From the NCBI RefSeq assembly GCF_016757755.1, contig NZ_CP068437.1, positions 2,356,001 through 2,420,000 of the forward strand: a stretch of 64,000 nt of DNA, in the 5' to 3' direction. A program made the position numbers and the translations under genes. The stretch is from Shewanella sp. KX20019. GTDB taxonomy: Bacteria; Pseudomonadota; Gammaproteobacteria; Enterobacterales; Shewanellaceae. Below are positions 43,396 to 52,845 of the stretch, piece by piece. Positions within the stretch are counted from its first letter, which is position 1; each line of letters opens with the position of its first letter. The notes beneath the pieces were generated by a model, which was not told the DNA's origin, ran no database searches, and saw nothing but the letters and a program-made list of their open reading frames with translations.

Positions 43396-46300
43396 TTACA
43401 AGTCAAAGCTGTAATAGATATCTAATGATTGCTCAATAGTGCCGGATACGGTCTCAAGATAGAGTTGGGACAATAGATAGTAGCGCACTGTCATCTCATA
43501 TCCTGGATTGAACACTCCAATACCATATTTAACCATTAGGTTTTCGCCAATAAAGCCACTAATGGCGAATCGACCATCATCATTGGCGTCAAGCTGGACA
43601 TTTGAAAATCCAATTTTTTCGATGATCCCGGTCGCAGTATTACCGATATTGCCAATAGCACTGCCACCAATTTGATTACTTAGACTAAGTGCAGCCCCCA
43701 TCATGAGGCCACTATTCTGATCTCCATCGCTACTGTTGAGGCCTGTGCCTCTAATAATATAATTTAAAATTTCTGCCTGTTCTTTCGCAGGGTTTGAAAA
43801 AAGGTTAACCACGGGTTTCATTGGTGTGCCAGTTATGCGAACACCTGCAATCACATCTTCTTCCTTTATTTCACGTGCTGCTTCAATATTTAAATTAGGC
43901 ACATCCAGTGGACCGATGAACTGCATTTCGCCTGCTCTAATCTGCAGTGTCTGCCCCATGAACTTATAGGTTCCATCGATGACTTTAATTTCACCAAACA
44001 GCAGAGGAGGTCTAAAAGGACTCTGTTTTAACTCTAATTTTCCTAGTAGCTTGCCATTGAGGCCCATGCCGTCAACTTTAAGATTATCGCCGATATTTAA
44101 ATTGACCTCTGCCGAGACAGCTAAAGGCGTCGCTTTTTTCGTCTCAGTGGTGAGGCTGTCTTTAAAGACTACGTCTTTTGAAACTGCGACGCCTCCCTCT
44201 GGGAGCTGAACAATAGTGATGTGGCCTGAAGGCACATTGATATCACCCTTTACATCTACAGAGTGGTCGGTAAAGCTGATATTGAGATCTGTGCCCACGT
44301 TTAAAATAGCCAAAGGAGGTTGAATAACAGCTAAGTCATCACCTTTGATATTAAAATTGCCTTTAATCTGCTTATCTAGCCAATTAAGCTGACCATCAAT
44401 ATAGGCCAGCCCATCACCCATTTTTAGCTCTCCGTCAATTTGCGCTTTCTTGCCTGCAAAAATTAGATTCAGATCGATATCCTCTACCAAGGTTGGGTTT
44501 GCGGTTGCCAAAATGGAACCTTTCTTAAGAGATATTTCACCTGAAGCCTGTGGATCGCTGAGTGTTCCACCAATTGTTAAGTTACTTGTGATAATGCCCT
44601 CAAGTATTTCCAATTGAGGTAATAGCTGCGCCAATGCATGCAAGTTTATTTGCTGTAGCGATAGGGTACCGTCGATAGCTCTATCTGGTGTTACATTTAT
44701 TGTTAAATCAGCATTCAAGCTGGCGACTTCATGAGACTCTAATGCAACTGACGTTTTAAGGTGTTGCTCATTTAATAGGCTACTAATTTGAACTGAGCGA
44801 TAGCCGATTGAAACTTCGTTCTTGTTAGTGGCTTTTGCTTTGAAATCTAAGTTCCCTGGTGCGAGATCAAGTTTTAACGATCCGCTAGGTTTGCCCTCGT
44901 TAAACCACTTAAACTCAGATGCAAAGGTAGCAGGACCATGCCAGTTAATACTACTAGGGAGCCAAGGTTTAATTAGCACCCCAATATCGCCAATATATTC
45001 TAGTTTAGCTTCGCCGCTGAGACCTAGTTTAACGGCTGTTTTAGAGCACAGTTTGCCACTGAGATGGGATAAGCAAAAGGGGTTGATTTCACCTTTAGTT
45101 TGCCCAAGGTCGTAAACAGCATTTAGTGGCATATCTAGACTGACATCGCCAAGAGTTGATGATAGTGATAATTGGTTTATAACAGCAGTTATTAGGTTAT
45201 TTTTTTCATCATACAGGCTGTTTAGCTCTGTTTTTAGCGCCAACTCTCCTTGGGTTTCTATGTTCAAGGATTGTTGATTAAGGTCGCCATCGCTATTAAT
45301 GTTAATAGCGTCTAAATTAATATCATTGTAGCTGAAGTTTTTAGCATCAAGTGAAGCAGTAAATGACTGATTATCCAGTGGCTGGTATTGGCCTTTTAAA
45401 GTGAGTGTATCAAGCTCTAGCTGGCTAAATTTCAGATTATTACCGAGTAGAGATATATTAATATTTGGCTGCTTCGATTCACCCGATACATCAATATCAC
45501 TGTTAATCTGTCCGCGAGCATCTGGGTGCCACAAACTTAAATCTGGTACTTTTAAGTCGCCAGTCAAGGCCCAGCGTTTATCAACTTCGCCTTTAATATA
45601 GAGTGAACTTTGCAGTGCATGAATATTAAGCCCTGGAGAGCTTAGGTACCAATCTTGATCTAAGGTTAAATCTCCCTCTAGCGTTAAAGGATAGCCTGCG
45701 ACATCGCCATTAAGGTTTGCCTCTGTGACCCCAATAGACCATTGAGCATTCTTTAGCACAAACTCGCCTGTTGTTGCCATCGAACCATTGATATTACTCT
45801 TGGGAAGAGGTTGCTTTAAGCTTAAATTTAACTGGCTTAAATCGAGTTCATCGCTAATAAAATAGCTGTTCCATGACAGTACGTCGCCATAAGTCAAACT
45901 GCCATTTAGGCCTACATTTCCCATAGGACTTTTTACATCAAGTTGATCGAATTCAAATCTGTTTTCTTTATGTTTAAATTGGGATTCAATCTTTAACATT
46001 GGATGGTAATCGGATCTAAAGTGAGTGTTTAGATCGACTTGCTGTAGATTAAGATCACCCTTTGTCTCCAAGTTAATATCTGTGGCAATAAACTCAGGTT
46101 TAACTAATGGCCATTGTAACTTTTTTGAACGCAATGATATTGAGTAGGGCATTGTTGGTTTCGACAGTGCAATGCTTGATGACAGGTCAAATTCAAACTG
46201 TCCCTGACCTTGAATATCAGTGTTAAGTTGGTTAAAACCTTGCTTGACGATGATGTGCAGTTGCTGATCACTTAATCCAGGTACCTCAGTGACATGGCCA

Positions 46301-47406
46301 AGATCTAGGTCAAGTTCAAAGTCCATCGGATAATCTTTTGCTAGCGACATTTGCCCGTCCAAGTCAACGGTGCCATAACTGTGACTTGCTGAAAATTTCT
46401 CTATGTTAATGAGAAAGGTTTGATAGCTACCACTTAGGTATAGATGCTTAAAGTTATCTTGTCTTGGGCCCAGAATCAGATCACCATTTTTGATCTCTAG
46501 CGCTTCTACATAGACTGGAATGGGCATAAATACTTCAGGTAAGTTTGCCATCGCCCACTCGGCATCTTTTCTATGGGTGTTTAAATCTTTTTCTGCAGTA
46601 CTTGCCGTTATTGCGGTGGATGGCTTTGTCTGTTGAGTTACAGTATCTGCTTGCTTGTCCGTTACTGTCTCTCCAAGTGGGATGGAGACTAACAGGTCTT
46701 TGGCATAGATATGTCTCGCTCTAATTCCGGTGCTTTGCCACTCCGCGCTCAGGTTTAGCTCGGCAGCATTGAAGTCCATGTCATTGACACGGACTGTGAC
46801 TTGGCTCAGGGAGCCTATATCTAGCTTTATGCCAAAGGGCAGGGTGATCTCTTGGTTTTCTTCGATACCACTGAGTATGTTGTCGACCGTCTGACTTTGG
46901 TTTTTAGCTTGTTCGGCGTTTTTACTCGTTATCTCTACATTAGTGGTAGCAGTATTTGTGTTGTCAGTAGAGGATGGCTCACCAATCAAAGCGGTATCAA
47001 TCTCAACATTGACTTTACTCGCGTTTAGTTCATTCACACAAAGCTGTTTCTGCACTAAACACATCGGGTTCCAATCCAATACAAGGTTGGTTGTTTCAAC
47101 CTTTACACCAGCCATTTGCCAATTACCGACTTCCAACATTAAGCGGCGATTTATCTTGCCAGATTTATAAATCACGTTGAGATCGGGTACGAACATATCG
47201 GCTAACCGTACTGCGATATGCGTTCCGAAGTTGGTTCCGATAATGATGGCGAATAAGATCAGCAGCCCTAATGGGATGTAAAAAATTGTTCGACTTACGC
47301 GCTTAAACCAACGCCAAACCTGTTGAGATACCGTTTTGGATGCTGCAGCCGATTCAGCTGCCTTAGCATTGCTCGTGCTTGGAATGTTGCTATTTGATCC
47401 ACTCAT
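43396..47406 (-). CDS. tamB: Translocation and assembly module TamB
   Basis: 1336 residues. An inner membrane anchor near 38-60 (IFYIPLGLLILFAIIIGTNFG) is followed by a very long beta-rich periplasmic part and the C-terminal TamB (DUF490) domain (GEIKVIDGTYKFMGQTLQIRAGEMQF near 1140). TamB spans the periplasm and, with TamA, assists insertion of some outer membrane proteins; newer work also links TamB-like proteins to phospholipid transport. It overlaps tamA by four bases (ATGA). Signal anchor, length and linkage make this certain. Confidence 0.95.
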   Translation of the reverse strand: MSGSNSNIPSTSNAKAAESAAASKTVSQQVWRWFKRVSRTIFYIPLGLLILFAIIIGTNFGTHIAVRLADMFVPDLNVIYKSGKINRRLMLEVGNWQMAGVKVETTNLVLDWNPMCLVQKQLCVNELNASKVNVEIDTALIGEPSSTDNTNTATTNVEITSKNAEQAKNQSQTVDNILSGIEENQEITLPFGIKLDIGSLSQVTVRVNDMDFNAAELNLSAEWQSTGIRARHIYAKDLLVSIPLGETVTDKQADTVTQQTKPSTAITASTAEKDLNTHRKDAEWAMANLPEVFMPIPVYVEALEIKNGDLILGPRQDNFKHLYLSGSYQTFLINIEKFSASHSYGTVDLDGQMSLAKDYPMDFELDLDLGHVTEVPGLSDQQLHIIVKQGFNQLNTDIQGQGQFEFDLSSSIALSKPTMPYSISLRSKKLQWPLVKPEFIATDINLETKGDLNLQQVDLNTHFRSDYHPMLKIESQFKHKENRFEFDQLDVKSPMGNVGLNGSLTYGDVLSWNSYFISDELDLSQLNLSLKQPLPKSNINGSMATTGEFVLKNAQWSIGVTEANLNGDVAGYPLTLEGDLTLDQDWYLSSPGLNIHALQSSLYIKGEVDKRWALTGDLKVPDLSLWHPDARGQINSDIDVSGESKQPNINISLLGNNLKFSQLELDTLTLKGQYQPLDNQSFTASLDAKNFSYNDINLDAININSDGDLNQQSLNIETQGELALKTELNSLYDEKNNLITAVINQLSLSSTLGDVSLDMPLNAVYDLGQTKGEINPFCLSHLSGKLCSKTAVKLGLSGEAKLEYIGDIGVLIKPWLPSSINWHGPATFASEFKWFNEGKPSGSLKLDLAPGNLDFKAKATNKNEVSIGYRSVQISSLLNEQHLKTSVALESHEVASLNADLTINVTPDRAIDGTLSLQQINLHALAQLLPQLEILEGIITSNLTIGGTLSDPQASGEISLKKGSILATANPTLVEDIDLNLIFAGKKAQIDGELKMGDGLAYIDGQLNWLDKQIKGNFNIKGDDLAVIQPPLAILNVGTDLNISFTDHSVDVKGDINVPSGHITIVQLPEGGVAVSKDVVFKDSLTTETKKATPLAVSAEVNLNIGDNLKVDGMGLNGKLLGKLELKQSPFRPPLLFGEIKVIDGTYKFMGQTLQIRAGEMQFIGPLDVPNLNIEAAREIKEEDVIAGVRITGTPMKPVVNLFSNPAKEQAEILNYIIRGTGLNSSDGDQNSGLMMGAALSLSNQIGGSAIGNIGNTATGIIEKIGFSNVQLDANDDGRFAISGFIGENLMVKYGIGVFNPGYEMTVRYYLLSQLYLETVSGTIEQSLDIYYSFDL

Positions 47407-49247
47407 AGCTCAGCTCCCATGGTGATATGGATCCGCCAAGGTCTACTGATAGTATCCGTCTCTTTTAAGCCAACACCTACATCAAACTTTACCGGGCCAA
47501 TGGGTGATATCCAATGCACGCCCGCACCAACAGAGGTAATTGCTTCAATTTGATTGACGTCGAATGCATTACCGGCATCGACAAAGGTAGCGACTCGCCA
47601 ATTTGGAGTGACGTAATATTGATACTCGATGCTGCCGACCATTAAATAGCGGCCACCAACGACTTCTCTCACGAGATCTCCATCGTCATTAACAGAATCA
47701 ATAGATGGGCCCAGCTCGTTATAACTGTAACCACGAATACTTTGGTCACCACCGGCAAAATAGCGCAGCGAGGGAGGGATCTCAGCCAAGTTATTCTCGT
47801 TGGTAAGGTTGGCAGCTAGATCTAAACGAGAGACAAAGCGATGTTTATCAAAGAAAGTTTCGATCCACTTAAACTTTGCTTGAAAGCGTGCCAAGCGGAC
47901 TTCAGAGCCAAGGCTAGGATCAGCAAACTCTAAGCTGTAGTATTGCAAAAAACCAGACTTAGGATCGAGTGAGTTATCTCCACGAGATGTTTTAGACACG
48001 TTAGCACCTAGTAGAACGAATCGCGGATCATAATCGATACCAGACTGGGTATAACTCTCTTTCATCACTTCTGCAGAATAGTTCAAAATCCACTGATGGC
48101 CTAAACGTTGTTGGCGGATCACTGCAAAGAGCATTTTTGAAGATTCGAGCTGGCCGGTGTTTTTGAACTTTTTATCTTCAGTGTCATATACTTGGGTAAC
48201 ACCATACTTGTCGCGCAACATGCCAACACGCAGTTTAAGTTGGTCATCTAGTGGGTGACTCAAAGGTATAGTATAAGTGGTTAAAAATTTGGGTCTGTCA
48301 GGAGCCCATTCTGCCGTTGTTTCTTGGGAGTGACCATAACTATTAATTTGCGGAGTTCGCCAAGTGACTCGTACTCGCGGCTCGATACTATTATCGACAG
48401 TATTACCAATATCGACGCCTAAACCCAGTTCAATAGAATGATCTGGCTTAGGGCTCAAGTCGACTCTAATGGGTACGAGCAATCCGTCTACCTGCTCAAC
48501 TAAGGGCAAGACTTTAATGTTTGAGAAATAACCGGTATCCAGCAGTTGTCGATTCAGTTGACCAAGATTCCCCGTACTATAGGGAGCATCAATATCAAAC
48601 GGGATCAGCTCTTGTAGGATCTCTGGTTGCAGCGTGTGACCGGTAAAGGTGACTTGGCCAATGTGATAGCGCTTACCTGAGTTGTAATGCAGGGCTATTT
48701 TTGCACTATTATAGTCTCGGTCTACCTCAATTTCTGCTTTTTCAAATTTACCGTCAAAATAGCCGCGAGCTAACGACAAGGTAAGCAGTTGCGCTTTTAA
48801 CTTTTCATAAACACCATGATTAAGCCTATCTCCTGGACGAATTGATAGCTGGGCCAGCCACTGTTCGAATAGAACGTCATCACGGAGTTCGCCGCCCACT
48901 TGTATATCAATCCAACGAACCGTTGTAGGTAGACCAGGTGTGATGACGTAATTAAGCAGCCAAGGGCCTTTGTCTTTGGTAATAAATTCTTGTTTAATTT
49001 TACTGTTGTAGTAGCCCATTGAATGCATCGCTGCATTGATATTGTCTTCAGCGTTAAAAATAAATGCGCGCCTTTGCACTTCTGAATCAGGTAAAGCGCC
49101 TAGATGTGCTTCGACATTCCGTGCCAAACTGCCTTTTACGCCCTTAATATTGAGCGTGAGCAAATCGTTTGCGAGAGCGGCAAAAGGAGTCAGTAAGACA
49201 CTGATCAACATTAACGAATGGGTCGTTGCTCGAATCAAACTTATCAA
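47403..49247 (-). CDS. tamA: Translocation and assembly module TamA
   Basis: Omp85-family outer membrane protein of 614 residues: signal peptide (cut after AALAND region), three POTRA domains in the first ~260 residues, and a 16-strand barrel with the conserved RGYSYNELGP motif near 493-502 and GPVKFDVGVGL near the end. Its partner TamB is encoded in the overlapping downstream gene. The frame opens at TTG 49247; ATG 49211 would still leave a short signal peptide, and neither has a strong ribosome binding site, so the start is uncertain. Confidence 0.94.
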   Translation of the reverse strand: MISLIRATTHSLMLISVLLTPFAALANDLLTLNIKGVKGSLARNVEAHLGALPDSEVQRRAFIFNAEDNINAAMHSMGYYNSKIKQEFITKDKGPWLLNYVITPGLPTTVRWIDIQVGGELRDDVLFEQWLAQLSIRPGDRLNHGVYEKLKAQLLTLSLARGYFDGKFEKAEIEVDRDYNSAKIALHYNSGKRYHIGQVTFTGHTLQPEILQELIPFDIDAPYSTGNLGQLNRQLLDTGYFSNIKVLPLVEQVDGLLVPIRVDLSPKPDHSIELGLGVDIGNTVDNSIEPRVRVTWRTPQINSYGHSQETTAEWAPDRPKFLTTYTIPLSHPLDDQLKLRVGMLRDKYGVTQVYDTEDKKFKNTGQLESSKMLFAVIRQQRLGHQWILNYSAEVMKESYTQSGIDYDPRFVLLGANVSKTSRGDNSLDPKSGFLQYYSLEFADPSLGSEVRLARFQAKFKWIETFFDKHRFVSRLDLAANLTNENNLAEIPPSLRYFAGGDQSIRGYSYNELGPSIDSVNDDGDLVREVVGGRYLMVGSIEYQYYVTPNWRVATFVDAGNAFDVNQIEAITSVGAGVHWISPIGPVKFDVGVGLKETDTISRPWRIHITMGAEL

Positions 49248-49344
49248 AAAATATCAGGCTCTTATTATTAACTTTAAGTTTATGTACCTATTGTTACTAG
49301 AATCGCGAACTCAAGCAAGTTGCTGATTGTAATTATGGTCGAAA

Positions 49345-50090
49345 ATGGTTACAAAGAGGGCAAATAAATATAAATGGATACTGTTTGTGAATTATTCCCC
49401 TATTTTAGCCGTCTGCCTGCTGGCATTCGTCGGTGTTAGCTCAACTTCATATGCCGCTGAGAAGCCGTTTTCGATTGCGATACACGGTGGTGCGGGCACG
49501 ATTTCTAAAGCCAAGTTGACGGAGTCGCAACAAAAAGCATATCGCGCCAAATTACAACAAGCCATCGATGCGGGTTATAAAGTATTAGAAGATGGCGGTG
49601 ATAGTCTTGAGGCTGTGCAGGTATCAATTAATGTACTGGAAAATAGCCCGTTGTTTAATGCCGGTGTTGGGGCAGTTTATACTTATGATGGAGCACACGA
49701 GATGGATTCCTCAATCATGGATGGTAAAACCATGAATGCGGGCGCAGTAGCGGGGGTACGACATATTAAAAACCCAATTGATCTGGCCAGAACTGTAATG
49801 GAAAAATCACCTCATGTGATGTTATCTGGCCAAGGCGCTGAAGAGTTTGCCTTAACCCAAGGTTATCAGTTGGTTCCTGCAAATCACTTTGATACCGAAA
49901 GCCGCTACAAACAGCTGCAAAGAGCCAAAGATAAAATTAAAATGGCGGAGTCCAATCCCGATTATCAGGCGAGTACCGGGCATAATTATAAGCAAAGTGC
50001 ACTCGATTATATGGAATTGGATTATAAGTTTGGTACCGTTGGTGCTGTGGCTTTAGACCAAAACGGCAACCTTGCAGCTGGCACATCCAC
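49345..50090 (+). pseudogene. 5' part of isoaspartyl peptidase/L-asparaginase gene, interrupted by the integrative element
   Basis: Encodes a signal peptide (ending SYAAE) and the alpha part of a plant-type asparaginase (Ntn hydrolase): IHGGAGT at 47-53, INVLENSPLFNAG, HEMDSSIMDG, and GTVGAVALD, whose Thr231 is the autoprocessing nucleophile. After TST (247-249) the reading frame runs into element DNA and stops at once (GAC GTA TAA, ending 50100). The beta part is missing here and continues at 60906, where codons resume in frame. Rejoined, the gene would encode 366 residues. No decay is seen in the remaining part, so the insertion looks recent. Confidence 0.92.
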
Positions 50091-50119
50091 TGACGTATAA
50101 CTAATTGACCCTAAACAGT
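50070..50119. other. attL of the element
   Basis: Host codons for G-T-S-T lead into AC (50089-50090), then the element arm at 50092-50119. This arm matches the reverse complement of 60877-60904 at 22 of 28 positions, including runs GTAT, TAATT and ACCCTAAA. Placing AC at the centre gives equal 8-bp inner spacers on each side, as expected for serine integrases that cut with a 2-nt overlap. Confidence 0.7.
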
Positions 50120-50127
50120 GTTATAAT
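50119..50127 (+). promoter_or_regulatory. Extended -10 promoter of the large serine recombinase
   Basis: TGTTATAAT is a consensus extended -10 hexamer about 20 bp before the first ATG. It directly abuts the left attachment arm, so integrase binding could repress its own promoter. Confidence 0.5.
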
Positions 50128-50147
50128 GCATCCACTAATCTAACTAC

Positions 50148-51818
50148 ATGATGCATATGAAAAATAAAGCCTATTCGTACCATCGAGTCAGTACCGAAAT
50201 ACAAGCCAGTTCAGGCGATGGCATGCAACGCCAACGAGACAATGCGCTCAAATTCCTCAAGAATTACCCCGATTATATTTTACACGACGAGATTAATGAT
50301 GCTGGTGTATCAGCCTATAAAGGTCATAACCTCTTAGCAGATGCTGGTCTAGGTAAGTTCATTGCCGCAGTCGAATCTGGCAAGATTGAACATGACTCAC
50401 TATTAATATTGGAAAATGCTGACCGACTCTCTCGTCAGGGTATACGTAAAGGTCAGACTATCATTCAATTGCTATTCGACTATAAGATCAATATCGGTCT
50501 AGTTAAGTTCAATCTAATACTTAGACACGATGACGAGAATGACATAAGTGGAGCGATGTTAGTGGCGGCAGCTCTATACCTTGGTAGATTGGAATCTGAA
50601 CAGAAGTCAAAACGGATAAAAGAAGTATTCGACATTCAACGACGGTCGGCAGCAAAGGGCGGCAAGAAGTTAGCACTAGCTAAGAGGCCATGGCTGACGT
50701 TATCTGATGACCGTATGTCATTTCTAGTAAACTCAGACAAAGTGGCTATCGTTAAGCGGATCTTTGATATGAAGATCAGCGGCTTAGGCATCATGAAGAT
50801 CGTGGATGCATTCAATACAGAGGGGGTATCTACGATAGGCTTTGCTAAATCTAACTGGAATACGACCTTAGTTACCAATACCATCAAATCTAGAACTGTA
50901 TTAGGTGAATACCATCCTAGAACGGTACAAGTAATTGATGGCAAAGAGAAAAGAGTGCTAACTGGTGAGCCGATAAAGGATTATTACCCACGTATTATAC
51001 CCGATGATGTATTTATTAAAGCCAATGCGACATTTAAGTCAACTGTAGTCGGGAGAACAGGTACTTATCAGCACTTATTTCGTGGGTTCATGAAGTGTGC
51101 TTGCTGTGGATACTCACTGAGCTACAAGAACTCTGGTAAATCTAAGTACACAGGGGTCAAATACCCCGATCGATTGTACTGTAATGGCGAGAAATCACGC
51201 TCAACTGACTGTAAAATAGGTCATATTCATTATAAACCCATCGAAGATATTGTTTTAGGTGTACTTAAGTTCCTAGATTTTAAACAGATTTTTACTCCAT
51301 CTGACAATACAAATCAGATCTCATTGCTCAATGCTCAGAAAATCGAGTGCGAACATGCCATTTCCAACTACACCGTAGCAATTGGTACAGTAAAGGGCAA
51401 CGCTCTGCCTCTGCTTTTACAGAAGCTTGGGGATTGCCAGTCAGATTTGACAGAGGTTAACGCTAAAATTTCGGATCTTATGCATTCGACTGTAAATATC
51501 GACAAAACCATTCTAGATCTCGACTTAAGCATTGACTCAAATCGACGCCAGTTAAATCAGTACATAAGTAAGTTCGTTGACTATGTATCAAGCGATGGCT
51601 GGGAAATGTCTATTAAATTTCGCCACCAGCCGCATGCATTGACAACTGAGTATCATCGCAAGAAAGGTTTACCAGAAAGTGATCTCAAAGAGCTGGCGGG
51701 TTGCTATCAAAATTTCTTTAATACAACGAAGGAGGAATTCAATGCAATGGATAATCTCGAAGGTGTCATTACAGAAGATTGCACCGATTGGGAACAGCAC
51801 GTGGAAATGGAAGACTAG
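50148..51818 (+). CDS. Large serine recombinase (integrase)
   Basis: 556 residues (554 or 553 if the next ATG codons at 50151 or 50157 are used). Resolvase-type catalytic domain at the N-terminus with nucleophile Ser15 in YSYHRVSTE, and Arg-rich active-site segments (GDGMQRQRDN; LILENADRLSRQG). A recombinase domain follows (about 170-290), then a zinc ribbon with CACC near 317-320 and CNG/DC near 343-354, and a coiled-coil C-terminal region near 395-470. This is the standard layout of large serine integrases, which recombine simple attB and attP sites without host factors. Its gene lies at the extreme left end, transcribed inward. It most likely placed the element in the asparaginase gene. 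Confidence 0.93.
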   Translation: MMHMKNKAYSYHRVSTEIQASSGDGMQRQRDNALKFLKNYPDYILHDEINDAGVSAYKGHNLLADAGLGKFIAAVESGKIEHDSLLILENADRLSRQGIRKGQTIIQLLFDYKINIGLVKFNLILRHDDENDISGAMLVAAALYLGRLESEQKSKRIKEVFDIQRRSAAKGGKKLALAKRPWLTLSDDRMSFLVNSDKVAIVKRIFDMKISGLGIMKIVDAFNTEGVSTIGFAKSNWNTTLVTNTIKSRTVLGEYHPRTVQVIDGKEKRVLTGEPIKDYYPRIIPDDVFIKANATFKSTVVGRTGTYQHLFRGFMKCACCGYSLSYKNSGKSKYTGVKYPDRLYCNGEKSRSTDCKIGHIHYKPIEDIVLGVLKFLDFKQIFTPSDNTNQISLLNAQKIECEHAISNYTVAIGTVKGNALPLLLQKLGDCQSDLTEVNAKISDLMHSTVNIDKTILDLDLSIDSNRRQLNQYISKFVDYVSSDGWEMSIKFRHQPHALTTEYHRKKGLPESDLKELAGCYQNFFNTTKEEFNAMDNLEGVITEDCTDWEQHVEMED

Positions 51819-51827
51819 GAGCGACTA

Positions 51828-52016
51828 ATGATAATGCGAACTACGATCCAGAGCTTAGATGAAAATAATAAGTTTGTACGAAAAACTAGGTTTATGACAA
51901 AAGAGGCAATACGCATCGAGTTGTTCTTAGGTAATGCAGCTCTAGTTCTACTTGAGGATGGATATCATTTCTTTTATCCGTACGGGTTGGAGTCATTGGA
52001 TCGGAAAATAAAATGA
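51828..52016 (+). CDS. Small protein downstream of the integrase
   Basis: 62 residues, ATG 51828 preceded by AGGAG, 9 bp after the integrase stop, so very likely co-transcribed. The sequence is mixed charge, with IRIELFLGNAALVLLEDGYHFFYPYG in the middle and no signal peptide. I do not recognise a family. Recombination directionality factors of serine integrases are often small and sit beside the integrase, so that role is possible but unproven. Confidence 0.6.
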   Translation: MIMRTTIQSLDENNKFVRKTRFMTKEAIRIELFLGNAALVLLEDGYHFFYPYGLESLDRKIK

Positions 52017-52034
52017 CTTATCGCCAACTAAAAT

Positions 52035-52150
52035 CTCTATTTAGAGCACTCCCTAAATATAAATAGAAACAATCTCTGATACTTTCTATTTAGGGTGGTA
52101 ATTAAAATAGAATATGGTATTCTACTGATGTCTTAGAGTCTAAATAGAAT
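52035..52150. promoter_or_regulatory. Cluster of CTATTTAG / CTAAATAG words, candidate res site or operator
   Basis: Between the 62-residue gene and the resolvase: CTCTATTTAGAG (52035-52046), CCCTAAATATAAATAGAAAC (52051-52070), TTTCTATTTAGGG (52083-52095) and TCTAAATAGAAT (about 52139-52150). The words occur in both orientations over 116 bp, a length and position typical of a resolvase res site that also acts as the promoter-operator. Confidence 0.55.
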
Positions 52151-52162
52151 AGTGGAGGGGTT

Positions 52163-52723
52163 ATGAAGACAATAATCTATGCTCGTACATCAACTGACGA
52201 GCAAAACGTAAATCAACAAGCGAAGCATCTTGAAAAGTTGTATCCGCATTTCGACTACTCAGTCACTGAGCAGTTCACGGGTACAACCTTAGATCGTCCT
52301 AAGTTCCAGAAGATGCTTAAATCATTAGAATCTGGTGATTCATTGGTCGTACTAAAAATAGACCGTATCGGTCGTGACGCCATTGAAGTCCAAACCGTTG
52401 TATCTGAGCTTACTGATAAAGGAGTCAAGGTCATTGTTTCGGATCTCGACGGTATTGACTTGTCATCCATGGCTGGAAAAATCGTACTAGCTGTGCTGGC
52501 ACAAGTAGCAGAAGGTGAGCGTAAAACAATGCTAGAACGTCAGCGCATTGGTATTGAACGTGCGAAGACGGAAGGTAAGTACAAGGGACGTAAATCAACT
52601 GATCCTAAAATAGTACATCGCATTAAAGAGCTGCATGCACAGAAGATGAAGGTAACTGAGATAGCTGGCGCATTGGACGTAGGTGTATCGACCGTATATA
52701 AGATATTAAAGGAGGCATCATGA
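52163..52723 (+). CDS. Small serine recombinase, resolvase/invertase family
   Basis: 186 residues. Catalytic domain starts MKTIIYARTSTDEQN with nucleophile Ser10; GDSLVVLKIDRIGRD and MAGKIVLAVLAQVAEGER are the usual resolvase blocks; the C-terminal HTH (MKVTEIAGALDVGVSTVYKIL) binds DNA. GGAGGGG lies just before ATG 52163. Such enzymes resolve cointegrates or dimers, or invert segments. No inverted copies of a crossover site around a gene were noticed, so resolution is more likely than inversion. It overlaps the next small gene by ATGA. Confidence 0.93.
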   Translation: MKTIIYARTSTDEQNVNQQAKHLEKLYPHFDYSVTEQFTGTTLDRPKFQKMLKSLESGDSLVVLKIDRIGRDAIEVQTVVSELTDKGVKVIVSDLDGIDLSSMAGKIVLAVLAQVAEGERKTMLERQRIGIERAKTEGKYKGRKSTDPKIVHRIKELHAQKMKVTEIAGALDVGVSTVYKILKEAS

Positions 52724-52845
52724 AGGTACTCAACGAGATACTAAATACTCAGCTTGGTTTTGAAGACAATGAGCTTATGCCACTAGGCTATGAGAGTGAA
52801 GAACCAGAAGGCAGTGAACAAGATGAGGAGACAGAAGAGGACTAG
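52720..52845 (+). CDS. Very acidic 41-residue protein coupled to the resolvase
   Basis: ATG 52720 overlaps the resolvase stop (ATGA) and is preceded by GGAGG, a layout typical of coupled genes. The product has a neutral N-terminus (MKVLNEILNTQLGFEDNELM) and a tail of mostly Glu and Asp. I do not recognise it. The strong initiation signal is the main reason to call it; an acidic tail could mimic DNA or bind a basic partner. Confidence 0.55.
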   Translation: MKVLNEILNTQLGFEDNELMPLGYESEEPEGSEQDEETEED

